Positions 54,929 to 64,000 of a stretch of 64,000 bases of DNA are shown in pieces. How positions within the stretch are numbered: the first letter of the stretch is position 1; the number at the start of each line of letters is the position of its first letter. Both the position numbers and the translations under genes were made by a program. The DNA lies in the NCBI RefSeq assembly GCF_002777975.1, contig NZ_NGVS01000033.1, forward strand, positions 124,001 to 188,000, read 5' to 3'. The stretch is from Shewanella carassii (GTDB taxonomy: Bacteria > Pseudomonadota > Gammaproteobacteria > Enterobacterales > Shewanellaceae). Below the pieces are notes generated by a model. That model had not been told where the DNA came from and ran no database searches. It saw only the letters and a list, made by a program, of their open reading frames with translations.

Positions 54929-55972
54929 ATGTACCAGAACTTGTTTGAACAGTATCGTCTCAATGACAGCATCACACTCAATAACCGCTTTATGATGGCG
55001 CCGCTCACCCGTTGTATGGCCGATGCCGATTTGGTGCCGACCGATGCCATGTTGGCTTACTACGCCCGCCGCGCCGAGGCTGGGCTGATCATCAGTGAAG
55101 CCACCATCATTCGCCCGGATGGGCAGGGCTACCCCAACACTCCTGGGATCTTTACCCAGACTCAGATTGCCGGTTGGCGCCGGGTGACAGATGCCGTGCA
55201 TGAAAAGGGCGGTAAGATTTTTGCCCAGCTGTGGCACACAGGCAGGGTCGCGCATCCGCACTTCTTTAATGGTGAGCATGTGTTGGCACCATCTGCCGTG
55301 GGCGTTGAAGGTACAGTGCCGAGAATGCGCGAGCTGAGCTACCAAACTCCAAAGGCGGCCAGCAAGGCCGAGATTGCCGAACTGGTGCGTGATTACGCCA
55401 AGGCGGCAGAAAATGCCATTGAGGCCGGTTTCGATGGTGTGGAGATCCACGGTGCCAACGGTTATCTCATCGATCAGTTCCTGCATTATGACAGCAACCG
55501 ACGTGAAGATGAGTACGGTCAAACGCCTGAAAACATGAGCCGCTTTGCCCTGGAAGTTGTGGATGCCACCATAGCCGCCATAGGTGCAGATCGCACGGCG
55601 CTGCGTTTGTCACCCGGGGCATACTTTAATATGAGCGCCGATCCCCGTGACCGTCAGGTGTTTGATTATCTGCTCGCCGAGCTTGGCTGCCGCCGATTGG
55701 CCTATCTGCACGAGGGCATGTTTGACGACAGCATGCGCTTTGACTTCCTTGATGGCCGGGTATCGGACTACATGCGCCGTCACTACCAGGGAAATCTGGT
55801 GGGTGTGGGTGGCTACAGCCCGGAAACGGCCGCCGAGGCGATTGCTGCCGGGCGTTTTGACCTGGTCGCCATAGGCCGTCCCTTTATTGCTAACCCTGAC
55901 TATATCGCCAAGGTTCGCAGCGGCGAGCGCCTGCAGGATTACTCGGATGAGATGCTGGCCACTCTCGACTGA
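54929..55972 (+). CDS. nemA: Old Yellow Enzyme family alkene reductase
   Basis: FMN-dependent reductase of activated alkenes, nitro compounds and similar electrophiles, using NAD(P)H. The 347 residues include the FMN-binding start NNRFMMAPLTRCMADADLVP, the substrate-orienting His/Asn pair in EIHGANGYLIDQFL, HYDSNRREDEYGQTPENMSR and the phosphate-binding GRPFIANPDYIAKVRSGERL, all typical of NemA-like members. AAGGGCAGGAA precedes the ATG. It is divergent from the TetR gene and presumably repressed by it. A strong terminator follows. Confidence 0.93.
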   Translation: MYQNLFEQYRLNDSITLNNRFMMAPLTRCMADADLVPTDAMLAYYARRAEAGLIISEATIIRPDGQGYPNTPGIFTQTQIAGWRRVTDAVHEKGGKIFAQLWHTGRVAHPHFFNGEHVLAPSAVGVEGTVPRMRELSYQTPKAASKAEIAELVRDYAKAAENAIEAGFDGVEIHGANGYLIDQFLHYDSNRREDEYGQTPENMSRFALEVVDATIAAIGADRTALRLSPGAYFNMSADPRDRQVFDYLLAELGCRRLAYLHEGMFDDSMRFDFLDGRVSDYMRRHYQGNLVGVGGYSPETAAEAIAAGRFDLVAIGRPFIANPDYIAKVRSGERLQDYSDEMLATLD

Positions 55973-56078
55973 AGCAGAACATCCCGTTCGGAGTCTTATC
56001 CTTAACCCGCTTAGCCATGGTGCCATCGAGATGCAGTATTGGCGACGCCCGGCGTCCTTGTAGAATTACCCCATATTT

Positions 56079-56110
56079 GGCGAGTATTTTGGCATACTCG
56101 CCGTTTTTTT
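56079..56110 (+). terminator. Terminator of the Old Yellow Enzyme gene
   Basis: GGCGAGTAT and ATACTCGCC pair around TTTGGC and are followed by G and seven Ts. Confidence 0.9.
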
Positions 56111-56163
56111 GATTGTCTCCAGTCCTAGATTGAACTACAGCATTAATTCAGGGACATCTGATT

Positions 56164-58032
56164 TCAAACAATAAATTTGTTGAGAATGGCATCTTGTTCC
56201 CTGACATGCTCGGTCTGGGTCTGCATCGCCGAGTTGGCCTGCATTGCCGAATCAGATACCTGTACCGATAGATCCTTGATCCTGACAGTGTTGTTGTTGA
56301 TCTCTTCGGCCACCAGACTCTGCTCTTCGGCGGCCGAGGCAATTTGCAGATTCATGTCGGTGATCTGTTGAATGGCATCGCGGATCCGGTTCAATGCTTC
56401 GTTGGCGCCTTCGGCCTTGGTAACGGCTTCTTGAGTGGTGTCCTTACTTTGATTCATCACATCGGCCACGGCGCGGGAACCGGCCTGCAACTGCTCTATC
56501 ATGGCGCGAATTTCTGTGGTGGATTCTTGGGTACGCTGTGCCAGAGTGCGCACTTCATCGGCCACCACGGCAAAGCCGCGGCCCGAGTCTCCGGCCCGGG
56601 CGGCTTCGATGGCAGCGTTGAGTGCCAGTAGATTGGTCTGATCGGCAATATCATTGATAACACTCAGAATCGTTGCGATATTGCTGGTGGCGGTTTCCAG
56701 TTCTTTGACCTCTTGTACTGCCATCTCTATCCGTTCTGATAGGGCGTTAATTGCATCTGTAGTGGCGCTGACCACTTGAGTACCAACACTGGTGGCGCTG
56801 TCGGCGTCTTTGGCCGCGGTGGCTGCGCCCTGGGCATTACGAGCCACATCCGATGAAGTGGTGGCCATCTCATGCATGGCGGTGGCAAGCTGCTCCAATT
56901 CATGCAGCTGGGACTTCATGGCGTTTGTGGATTGCTGCAGTTCGGCGGAGGTCATTTCAGAACTCTGCAATATCTGCTGTCCTATGTTCTTGGACTGGGT
57001 GATGAGTTGCTGCAGACTGGCGGTAAAACTGTTGAAACCTGATGCCAGAGCCGAAAACTCGGCATCAGTGTCTGTATCCAGTCTCTGGGTCAGATCGCCT
57101 TCGCCTGAGGCCACGTCCTGTATCGCCTTGTTGAGGGTTTCCAATGGTCGCATCAGGGCTTTGATCAACATCAATAACAGTGAAATACTGATGATGACGG
57201 CGATAATGCTATACAAAACGGAACTGTTGCGTAACTCGCTGACGGCGGCATAGGCGATCTCTTCATCCAGCAGGGCGCCAACATACCAGTTTTCACCGCT
57301 AACCTTGGCAAAATCCAGAGTATAAGGTTTTCCATCAATTTCTATTGATTGGTTGCCTTCGGTCAACGTCACTTTCGGTAGAAAATGACTCATGGGCTTA
57401 CCGTTAAACTCGGATTTGGGGTGAGCGACGATAGTGCCATCGCCGGTAACGATAAATACGTAACCGGCATTGAAGAGTTGTACTTCGTTAACCAGGTTGG
57501 CCAGTCGAATCAAACTGACATCGTAGAAGATGGCGCCGATAAATTGTCCTGCATCTTTTACCGGAGTGGCAATGGAAACCAGCATTTCCCCGGAAGCCGC
57601 ATCGGTATAAGGAGAGGTGATGATCAAGCCATTGGCTCGCTTGGCATCTTTATACCAGGGGCGAGTCCTGGGATCCCAATTGGCGCCAGGATCCCAGTTG
57701 GGATCATTGTTGATGTTCGAACCATCGCTTTCATAACCGAAACCCACCAGTAGAAAACTGTTTTTTATTACGGGACGGGTGATCACATCGCGGATGTGCT
57801 CAGGCGAGAGATCGGTTTCCAGCAAGCTGGTTGAATAGGCGGCCAGTTTCTTGCGCGAGTCCAGCTCGGCAGAAACCGTGTTTTTGAGTCCATCCATGAT
57901 TTCGGTCACGCTGGCTCCTACCTGAGCCTGCAGCTGTTCCTGAACTGCAAAGTATTGTTTGCTGGAAAGCAGTGCAACTGTTACCAATAGCAATGCAGAG
58001 GAGGCGGCGACAATCTTGTGGCTGAACTTCAT
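56164..58032 (-). CDS. Methyl-accepting chemotaxis protein with dCache domain
   Basis: A 622-residue chemoreceptor of standard layout: a first helix (about 7-25), a periplasmic double-Cache domain (about 35-270), a second helix (about 275-297), HAMP (about 298-350) and a signalling domain with [20 protein letters not shown] and [20 protein letters not shown]. The ligand pocket carries the amino-acid-sensing dCache pattern: Arg124, Trp126, Tyr127 (RPWYKDA), Tyr142, Asp144 (SPYTDA) and Asp171 (FYDVS). The first position of the pattern, usually tyrosine, is Trp119. An amine or amino-acid ligand is therefore likely (inference). The start follows AGAGGA. Confidence 0.93.
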   Translation of the reverse strand: MKFSHKIVAASSALLLVTVALLSSKQYFAVQEQLQAQVGASVTEIMDGLKNTVSAELDSRKKLAAYSTSLLETDLSPEHIRDVITRPVIKNSFLLVGFGYESDGSNINNDPNWDPGANWDPRTRPWYKDAKRANGLIITSPYTDAASGEMLVSIATPVKDAGQFIGAIFYDVSLIRLANLVNEVQLFNAGYVFIVTGDGTIVAHPKSEFNGKPMSHFLPKVTLTEGNQSIEIDGKPYTLDFAKVSGENWYVGALLDEEIAYAAVSELRNSSVLYSIIAVIISISLLLMLIKALMRPLETLNKAIQDVASGEGDLTQRLDTDTDAEFSALASGFNSFTASLQQLITQSKNIGQQILQSSEMTSAELQQSTNAMKSQLHELEQLATAMHEMATTSSDVARNAQGAATAAKDADSATSVGTQVVSATTDAINALSERIEMAVQEVKELETATSNIATILSVINDIADQTNLLALNAAIEAARAGDSGRGFAVVADEVRTLAQRTQESTTEIRAMIEQLQAGSRAVADVMNQSKDTTQEAVTKAEGANEALNRIRDAIQQITDMNLQIASAAEEQSLVAEEINNNTVRIKDLSVQVSDSAMQANSAMQTQTEHVREQDAILNKFIV

Positions 58033-58242
58033 TGTTTATCCTCTGATATTTGATGTATCCCATAAATATATAGACAGAAATCAGCCCACCAGCCATTGCA
58101 GCCAGGACAATAGGCGATATTTGTTTTACAAGAATAGTGCAAGCCGAATATTGCTGCCGAGATGCCGAGGCATTGGGTGCGGTTGGTATTGAATCTTGTC
58201 CCAGGTTAGCCCCTCGCTCTGCTGAACAAGGGGCTGCATGGA

Positions 58243-60030
58243 TTATTGGTTATCGTCTGCCATCTGCTTGATAAAGTTAGCGACATTTTCACCGGCTATG
58301 CGACCAAAGACTATGGTATCGGCTATCGCATTACCCGCCAGGCGGTTGGCACCATGGACACCACCAGTGACTTCCCCTGCGGCATAAAGTCCTACAATAG
58401 GCTTGCCGTCTTTAGTCAATGCCCGGGTGTCAGTGGCGATTTTAAGGCCGCCCATAGTGTGGTGAACCGCAGGCTTAACCTGCACGGCATAGAGCGGGAA
58501 ATGCAGATCATCGGCCATATTCTTGCGGCCAAAATCGCTGTCCTTGCCACTGGCCTGAAAACCGTTATAGCGTTTGACGGCGGCGGCTGCCGTTTCGGCA
58601 TTCATTTGGGTTTTGGCGGCCAGCTCTTTGGCATCGGCGGCTTTGTAGATGATACCCAGCTCCAGCATGCCCCGCAGTTGCCCCAGACGTTCAAACACGG
58701 TTTCATCAAATACCAGCCAGGCGTCTTTTCCGGGTTGAGCCCAGATGCACTCGGAGACTTTGTCCCTGGGGCCCATCTCGTCACAGAATCTGGCACCATC
58801 GCGGTTCAGCAATATGGCACCGGCGCCGCGTGCTGTGCCGGAGATGACCCTTTTACCGGCCGCTGCTGTAGGGAAGGCCTGGATTTGGTCGATATCTACA
58901 GTATCCACGCCAATGGCGGTGGCAAAGGTGAGCGCATCGCCAACATTACCTGGGTTATTGGTAGAGTCCACCCCCTTGAGATCCGGTCTGTATTTGGCGA
59001 CCAAGGCATTGTTGCGGGCAAAGCCGCCGGAGGCGATCACCACGGCCTTGGCTGCCAACAGGTTCACCCCACTGTGTTTCCCTTGCACCAGTACTCCGGT
59101 GATTTTGCCTTGTTTATCTTGCACTAAGCGTATCACCTTGCTGTTGGTACGAGTTTCAACTCCAAGTTTTTCGGCCGCATTTTTCAAGGTATTGATGATT
59201 TCCGGGCCGGACTTGGCGCCGCCGCTGGGCCGGTGCAGACGTTCGGCACTGTGGCCACCGGCACTGGCCGCGGAAGTCATATCTGCGCCCAAGGCCATCA
59301 ACCAATCGATACCGGCACTGCCGTTGTTGACCAGGGTATGCACCAGATCCGGGTTATTGAGTTGGTGCCCACCCTTCATTGTGTCCTGATACCAGAGCGC
59401 CTTGCTGTCCTGATAACCACGAAACGCCTGGGTCAGGGTCTCTGCCGAAGCCATGCCACCGGCGGCCAGCATGCCATTGCCACCTATATAGGGTTGTTTC
59501 TCAAGTAAAACCACATCCTTGATGCCGTGCTGGCGGGCCGATACGGCCGCCGCATGCCCGGCGGCACCGGCGCCAATGACCAGAAGCTCATGCTGTTCCA
59601 CCGGACCTGCGGCCAGCGCCTTGTCTATGGCTTGCTGAGATACTTCGGGGAAGACATAGGTATCCGCTACCTTATCGTTCGCGGAGAAGGGGATATGAAA
59701 ACTGCTCTTGAAGCTATCATGGCAGGTCTGACACACCATCACAGGCTCCTTGTGGCCTGAGTGGCAACTGGTGCAGGACAGGTCAATAAGATGACTGTGG
59801 TGGGGCGAAAGCGGTTGCTTTACCTGCTGAGCCAACTCCTGCAGCGAGCCGTGGCAACTGATACAAGCCTGGTTTTCCCGAGCCTCGTTGTCTTTTACCT
59901 CTATGGGCTGACTGTGGCAGGACTGACAATCGGCGCCAGCCTGTTTGATATGGTGCTCGGCCAGACCCGCAGCAGATACCATGCCGGTATACAGAAATGC
60001 AGTACCGGCCAATAACATTATTCTTTTCAT
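58243..60030 (-). CDS. Periplasmic tetraheme flavocytochrome c, fumarate-reductase family
   Basis: A 595-residue secreted protein from the ATG at 60030 (GAGGA upstream; an in-frame GTG at 60042 is poorer). A signal peptide (about 1-21) precedes a tetraheme domain with four CxxCH sites at residues 35, 56, 86 and 100, then an FAD domain (VIGAGAAGHAAA, ASGGFARNN). Compared with Shewanella FccA, the catalytic arginine (Arg422, GPRDKVS), the His-His pair (523-524, VHHTMGG) and Arg563 (VHGANRLAGN) are kept. The substrate histidine of FccA (His365) is Phe386, and its glutamate (Glu378) is Gly398. Fumarate is thus unlikely; another 2-enoate is more probable. Confidence 0.9.
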   Translation of the reverse strand: MKRIMLLAGTAFLYTGMVSAAGLAEHHIKQAGADCQSCHSQPIEVKDNEARENQACISCHGSLQELAQQVKQPLSPHHSHLIDLSCTSCHSGHKEPVMVCQTCHDSFKSSFHIPFSANDKVADTYVFPEVSQQAIDKALAAGPVEQHELLVIGAGAAGHAAAVSARQHGIKDVVLLEKQPYIGGNGMLAAGGMASAETLTQAFRGYQDSKALWYQDTMKGGHQLNNPDLVHTLVNNGSAGIDWLMALGADMTSAASAGGHSAERLHRPSGGAKSGPEIINTLKNAAEKLGVETRTNSKVIRLVQDKQGKITGVLVQGKHSGVNLLAAKAVVIASGGFARNNALVAKYRPDLKGVDSTNNPGNVGDALTFATAIGVDTVDIDQIQAFPTAAAGKRVISGTARGAGAILLNRDGARFCDEMGPRDKVSECIWAQPGKDAWLVFDETVFERLGQLRGMLELGIIYKAADAKELAAKTQMNAETAAAAVKRYNGFQASGKDSDFGRKNMADDLHFPLYAVQVKPAVHHTMGGLKIATDTRALTKDGKPIVGLYAAGEVTGGVHGANRLAGNAIADTIVFGRIAGENVANFIKQMADDNQ

Positions 60031-60060
60031 GAATATCCTCACACATAGTTTTGTTATGCC

Positions 60061-60076
60061 TTGATAATATTGTTAA
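60061..60076. promoter_or_regulatory. Imperfect palindrome between flavocytochrome and LysR genes
   Basis: TTGATAATATTGTTAA is self-complementary at 12 of 16 positions and contains the T-N11-A form expected of LysR-type sites. It lies 31 bases from the flavocytochrome start in the divergent region. Confidence 0.4.
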
Positions 60077-60147
60077 TGCATGGGTGAGTTATCAAACCAA
60101 TCGTTTTCGTCTGTGACGTTAAAAAAACTAAAGTGTTAAGAGAAAAT

Positions 60148-61101
60148 ATGAGAATAATTCCACCAATGAAGGCGGTGATTTGTTTTGAAGCGGCTGCTAG
60201 ACTCAAGAGTTTTAAATTGGCAGCGGTTGAACTGAATGTGACGCCGGGCGCAATCAGTCATCAAATCGCCGCATTGGAAAACTTTGTTGGTAAAGAATTA
60301 TTTGATCGTAGTCACAGGCAATTGGAGCTCACTCACAGCGGCCGAAAATATTTCGCCAGAGTCGCAATTATTCTACAAAATATGGAGGAGGCCACCATAG
60401 ATCTTGGGGTTCAGGGGCATAGCCCTTCATTGAAGGTGGCTGTGCCGCCGTCACTCCTGAAAAACTGGCTATTGCCAAGAATGAGCCAGAGCCATATTTA
60501 TCATAAGGGGATCAGTATCGAATTTATTGACACCCTGGAATATCTTGATTTTGGTAGCAATGGTCTGGATTTGGCAATTAGATACGGTTATGACTCTTGG
60601 GATAACTATTATTCGGTACATCTTTTTGATGAGGAAATGGTTGCCGTTTGTCACCCTGAATATTATGCGGTTAATTATGAATCTTTGACGCAAAATGCCG
60701 TCGATAATATGACTTTAATATATACCAATAATAGATTGGTACAGTGGGATATAGTATTACAGTACTTTAACATTGAACGGCGAGCACAACAGTCCAGATT
60801 GGTATTTCAAAATTCAGTTCAGGCCATAGAAGCCGCGGTCTTGGGCGCGGGAATTGCCTATGTCAACCGCTTGCTGGTGGAGAAGGAGCTGGAGAAACAG
60901 CGTTTGGTGATCCCGTTTGAGATCCGCATGCCTGAGCACAAATCGCCTTCATATCATCTGGTCAGCACCTTCGAGCGGATGCAACATGAATCTACTGCGC
61001 TGATTTATCAGTCTATTCTGGAAGAGGTAAAACGTATCCCGGAGCGTTCTTCTGTCAGCACAGGTCGGCAGCGGTTGGGGGGTTCAATCCCTTTGGGATA
61101 A
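60148..61101 (+). CDS. LysR family transcriptional regulator
   Basis: A 317-residue LysR-type regulator. The N-terminal helix-turn-helix reads MKAVICFEAAARLKSFKLAA, then NVTPGAISHQIAALENFVGK, closest to the GcvA-like group; a type 2 periplasmic-binding fold follows. The ATG at 60148 is preferred over a GTG at 60133. It is divergent from the flavocytochrome gene and very likely controls it, with an organic acid as inducer (inference). The first two-thirds of the gene are noticeably richer in A and T than the neighbours, which may indicate transfer. Confidence 0.92.
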   Translation: MRIIPPMKAVICFEAAARLKSFKLAAVELNVTPGAISHQIAALENFVGKELFDRSHRQLELTHSGRKYFARVAIILQNMEEATIDLGVQGHSPSLKVAVPPSLLKNWLLPRMSQSHIYHKGISIEFIDTLEYLDFGSNGLDLAIRYGYDSWDNYYSVHLFDEEMVAVCHPEYYAVNYESLTQNAVDNMTLIYTNNRLVQWDIVLQYFNIERRAQQSRLVFQNSVQAIEAAVLGAGIAYVNRLLVEKELEKQRLVIPFEIRMPEHKSPSYHLVSTFERMQHESTALIYQSILEEVKRIPERSSVSTGRQRLGGSIPLG

Positions 61102-61106
61102 TCAAA

Positions 61107-61124
61107 CGCCGCCCTTGAGCGGCG
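61107..61124. terminator. Short hairpin between converging LysR and Lon-like genes
   Basis: CGCCGC and GCGGCG pair around CCTTGA, with no long U-run on either side; a weak shared terminator. Confidence 0.4.
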
Positions 61125-61144
61125 CTGCTTACTTTAACGTTGGA

Positions 61145-63523
61145 TTACGCTTTATCTTTGGCTTTTAAAGCTGACAGCCTGGCCGAGGCCAGTCCCAGTA
61201 AACTGCCATTCGGGTAATGACCGCGCTTGTCGGCCTTGCCGGTTTCCATATTGCACAGCAATGCCATCGCCTCGGTCACATGCTCGACCGTCCAGATATG
61301 GAACTTGCCCTTGCTGATGGCGTCCACCACAGGCTTTTTCAACATCAGGTTGTGGGCGTTGGCCGCGGGAATGATCACCCCTTGGGTATGTCTACGCCCC
61401 TTGATGGCACAGACATCGAAAAAGCCTTCAATCTTTTCATTGACCCCGCCTATGGGCTGGGCTTCACCGAACTGGTTCATTGAGCCTGTGATGGCAATAT
61501 CCTGGCGCAGGGGAACCTGGGCGATTGCAGAGATAATGGCGCAGCATTCGGCCATGGAGGCACTATCGCCATCGACCCCGGAATAAGATTGCTCGAAGGT
61601 CAGGGAGGTGGTTAGCGGAATATCGGCCTCGCGTCCCAACAGGGTTTTGATATAGGCCGAGAGGATCCACACCCCCTTGGAGTGAATACGGCCGCCGAGG
61701 CGCACCTTATGTTCTATATCCAACACTTCGCCTTTGCCAAAGGCTGTGGTCGCGCTGATGCGGTTGGGCAGGCCAAACTGATGATCTGTGGTGGCGATAA
61801 CCGACAGGGCGTTGACCTGGCCACAGACCTTGCCGTGCACATCAATCAGGGTGGTGCCCTTGTGAAAGCTCTGCATCAGTTGATCCCTGAGACGCGATAC
61901 CCTTTGCTCCTGCTGCGCCAGTGCCTGCTCCACATGGGCGAGGCGAATACTGCGGGCGTTGGCCGCCTTGGCGCAGTAGTGGGTCTCCCGCAGCAGATTG
62001 GCGATATTGGCCGAATGCAGTGACAGTTGGGTTTGGTCATCGGCCTGGCGCGAGCTGAATTCGATTATCCGCGCAATGGCGCTGCGATCGCAGTGCAGCA
62101 TCTGGTTGTCGTGCACTATCGAGGAGATAAATCTGGCATAGAAGCATTCGGCCTTCGGACTTCTTGGCATCACATCTTCAAAGTCGGCGGTTACCCGAAA
62201 CAGCTCGCTGAAGTCGGGATCATAATGCTGCAGTAACTGGTAGGTCTGGTTATCACCGAAGAGCACGATTTTGACATCCAGAGGGATAGGCTCCGGCGCC
62301 AGTGAAACTGTGCCGGACAGGGAGACTTCACGCTCCAGCGAGCTGAGATCCAGACTGCGGGAACGCAGTGCCCGCTTGAGTCCGTCCCAAACATAGGGCC
62401 GTTCCAGCACCTTGACCGCATCCATCAGCAGCACCCCGCCATTGGCCTTGTGCAGGCTGCCGGGGCGGATCAGCGAAAAGTCGGTAAAGACAGTGCCGCG
62501 GTAAGTGGCGTTTTCCACATAACCAAACAGGCCGTGATAGGTGGGGTTTTCCTCTACCACCACAGGGAATTTCTGCTCCTCCTGACCCACCAGCAGGTTG
62601 ACCTGATAGCGCCTGGGCATCTTCTTTTCCAGCGAGGCATAGGCCAGCGCCAGTTGGTCTTCACTCTCCTCTAGGAAGATATCCAGATTGCCGAGCATAT
62701 CTTTCTGCATCGCCGTCAGAAAAGAGCGGATCTCCGGCAGGCTGCGGTATTCATCCTTGAGCGGCTTGAAGAAATGGCTCAGTACTTCGCGGGCCACCTG
62801 TTCATCGTGTTCCTGTTGCTTGGTGCTGAACTCCTCTTCCCATTCGGTCAGTTGGCGGATAATGCCACGCAGGCGCGATTCCAAGTGCTTGATATTCTGT
62901 TCAAACAGCTGTTGCTCGGCTTCTGGCAGGGCGAGATAGGTTTCCTCGGTATGCGGCTCTTCGCCGTTCAGCGCCATCAACTGATACTCGCCCTGAGTGT
63001 TGATGGAGAGGCTTATTTTCATCCCCTTGGCTTCTTCGCTCAGAGCCAGCAGCGCCGCTTCCTGTTTTTGCGCCAACTGACTCTTGAGCTTGTCGGCGCG
63101 GCGGTAATACATCTCGTTGTCAAACGCCAACGGCAGCGCCTTGACCAGCCTGAGAACCAGTTTTTCCATCTCTTTCTTGAAAGTGACGCCCTTGCCGGCG
63201 GGCAGTTTGAGCACCTTGGGGGTACGGGTCTGGTCGAAGTTGGCCACATAACACCAGTCGTTAAGTGTCTTGTCGGTAAATTCATGGCGCTTGAGATAAC
63301 GCAACATCATGGTGCGTTTGCCCAGACCATTTTGGCCTATGGCATAGATGTTGTAGCCCTTCTCCTTGATGGACATGGCAAATTCCACCGCACTCTGGGC
63401 CCGCTCCTGGCCTATGATGTCATCCAGCGGCTCCAGTTCGCGGGTAGACTTGACCTCGTCTCCCAGATTGTCGAGATTGGCGGGACGATATACCTGACTG
63501 GCATCTAAGTTGGTGACGGCCAT
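61145..63523 (-). CDS. Lon-like ATP-dependent protease (YcbZ/LonB type)
   Basis: From the ATG at 63523 (AAGGAAG upstream) the protein is 792 residues. An AAA module has a Walker A-type loop AIGQNGLGKRTMMLRYL near residue 70, interrupted by a long helical insertion (about 140-270). The C-terminal Lon protease domain has the catalytic serine in DGDSASMAECCAIISAIA and lysine in GGVNEKIEGFFDVC. It lacks the LonA N-terminal domain. E. coli YcbZ is the nearest well-known relative. Its substrates are unknown. The frame extends 29 codons further upstream without homology. It is divergent from the helicase gene. Confidence 0.92.
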   Translation of the reverse strand: MAVTNLDASQVYRPANLDNLGDEVKSTRELEPLDDIIGQERAQSAVEFAMSIKEKGYNIYAIGQNGLGKRTMMLRYLKRHEFTDKTLNDWCYVANFDQTRTPKVLKLPAGKGVTFKKEMEKLVLRLVKALPLAFDNEMYYRRADKLKSQLAQKQEAALLALSEEAKGMKISLSINTQGEYQLMALNGEEPHTEETYLALPEAEQQLFEQNIKHLESRLRGIIRQLTEWEEEFSTKQQEHDEQVAREVLSHFFKPLKDEYRSLPEIRSFLTAMQKDMLGNLDIFLEESEDQLALAYASLEKKMPRRYQVNLLVGQEEQKFPVVVEENPTYHGLFGYVENATYRGTVFTDFSLIRPGSLHKANGGVLLMDAVKVLERPYVWDGLKRALRSRSLDLSSLEREVSLSGTVSLAPEPIPLDVKIVLFGDNQTYQLLQHYDPDFSELFRVTADFEDVMPRSPKAECFYARFISSIVHDNQMLHCDRSAIARIIEFSSRQADDQTQLSLHSANIANLLRETHYCAKAANARSIRLAHVEQALAQQEQRVSRLRDQLMQSFHKGTTLIDVHGKVCGQVNALSVIATTDHQFGLPNRISATTAFGKGEVLDIEHKVRLGGRIHSKGVWILSAYIKTLLGREADIPLTTSLTFEQSYSGVDGDSASMAECCAIISAIAQVPLRQDIAITGSMNQFGEAQPIGGVNEKIEGFFDVCAIKGRRHTQGVIIPAANAHNLMLKKPVVDAISKGKFHIWTVEHVTEAMALLCNMETGKADKRGHYPNGSLLGLASARLSALKAKDKA

Positions 63524-63750
63524 GGGCGCTTCCTTGTTCAAATAGGGCAGAGAAAAGTAAAACTGCTTTTTATGACAATAAGATGCGCTGCAGCCTAAAG
63601 CAAACGTCAAGCCGAATAAGTCTCTCGGGCGGTTAATTTTTCACCCGTAAGCAACATTTGCTGCCTGAACCCAGGGATAACACCTACCTGTCACCGGGTA
63701 GCAGAGTATAATGGCGGTTTGCCCTAAGCTTTATTTTTGAAGGACTCTCC

Positions 63751-64000
63751 ATGGAATTTGCCGCTTTTTCTCTGCCCGAACCGCTACTGACCAATCTGGC
63801 CGGACTGGGTTTTAGCAAGGCAACCCAAGTGCAGGCAGAGGCCATTCCTTTGGTGCTCGCCGGCAGCGATCTCCTGGTGCAGGCACAGACGGGCACAGGG
63901 AAAACCGCCGCCTTTGCTTTGCCGCTGCTGGCGCGTTTACTGCCCGCCACGACTGATAGAGCAGTAAAACCCGCAGCGCCCAAGGCTCTGGTGCTGGTGC
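63751..64000 (+). CDS. DEAD-box RNA helicase, 3' end missing
   Basis: The first 83 residues of a DEAD-box helicase, cut by the window end. The Q motif region is FAAFSLPEPLLTNLAGLGFS followed by TQVQAEAIP, and motif I is AQTGTGKTAAFALPLL. The ATG follows GAAGGAC. A TATAAT sequence at 63707-63712 may be part of its promoter. Too little is present to choose among RhlE, DbpA, SrmB and related groups. Confidence 0.9.
   Translation, partial: MEFAAFSLPEPLLTNLAGLGFSKATQVQAEAIPLVLAGSDLLVQAQTGTGKTAAFALPLLARLLPATTDRAVKPAAPKALVLV

Noticed and set aside
1..64000. CRISPR arrays, prophage, anti-phage defence islands, transposases, tRNA and rRNA genes
   Set aside because: I looked for spaced repeats, integrase or transposase motifs, restriction or toxin domains and tRNA-like cloverleafs and found none convincing.

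Overview
The window reads as a chromosomal segment of a Shewanella-type marine gammaproteobacterium. The evidence is the lactate block lldP, dld-II, lldE, lldF, lldG next to nadK and a divergent grpE, which is the arrangement known from Shewanella. Supporting it are a secreted tetraheme flavocytochrome c of the fumarate-reductase family, a sodium-pumping oxaloacetate decarboxylase, two chemoreceptors and proteins typical of the group. The coding sequence is moderately GC-rich, so one of the higher-GC Shewanella lineages is my inference. No rRNA, tRNA, CRISPR array, prophage or intact insertion sequence was recognised.

Layout. 1-4.6 kb: the 3' part of dnaE, overlapping tilS by one base. 4.6-5.1 kb: AT-rich non-coding stretch. 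5.1-8.4 kb: oadGAB, the membrane sodium pump. 8.5-12.3 kb: a tiny membrane protein, YqaA and a lipoprotein M16 peptidase. 12.5-15.3 kb: gshA, a translationally coupled lipoprotein and an SLT-fold lipoprotein. 15.4-23.6 kb: L- and D-lactate oxidation and uptake (lldG, lldF, lldE, dld, lldP, all leftward), with a 650-base lldP control region carrying four CRP-type dyads. 23.6-25.3 kb: nadK and grpE with a heat-shock promoter. 25.5-29.1 kb: a diguanylate cyclase and a long secreted MORN/YwqK-type repeat protein. 29.1-30.7 kb: purEK. 30.9-36.7 kb: a periplasmic sugar-dehydrogenase-like protein, an SPFH protein paired with a secreted hydrolase, and a DauA-type SulP transporter.

37-40.6 kb: a VWA lipoprotein, an ECF sigma factor and a membrane protein placed like an anti-sigma factor. 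40.6-46.6 kb: a cupin, an HxlR regulator coupled to a DUF2809 membrane protein, a YdhR-like monooxygenase, a periplasmic Tricorn-type protease and OsmC. 46.9-50.8 kb: a secreted subtilase, then DUF3649-PepSY-DUF3325 behind a Fur box. 51.1-54.1 kb: hpf, a YebC/YeeN protein and a chemoreceptor with its sensor-like domain at the C terminus. 54.2-56.1 kb: a TetR regulator divergent from an Old Yellow Enzyme, with three identical-format operators between them. 56.2-61.1 kb: a dCache chemoreceptor, the flavocytochrome and a divergent LysR regulator. 61.1-64 kb: a Lon-like AAA protease and the start of a DEAD-box helicase.

The genes describe a respiratory heterotroph that takes up and oxidises both lactate isomers into the quinone pool, carries a sodium-motive decarboxylase, senses small molecules by chemotaxis, acquires iron under Fur control and can use a periplasmic flavocytochrome as a terminal reductase. 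The least explained items are the flavocytochrome, which lacks two fumarate-binding residues, the VWA-sigma-membrane protein operon, the MORN/diguanylate cyclase pair and the SPFH-hydrolase pair.
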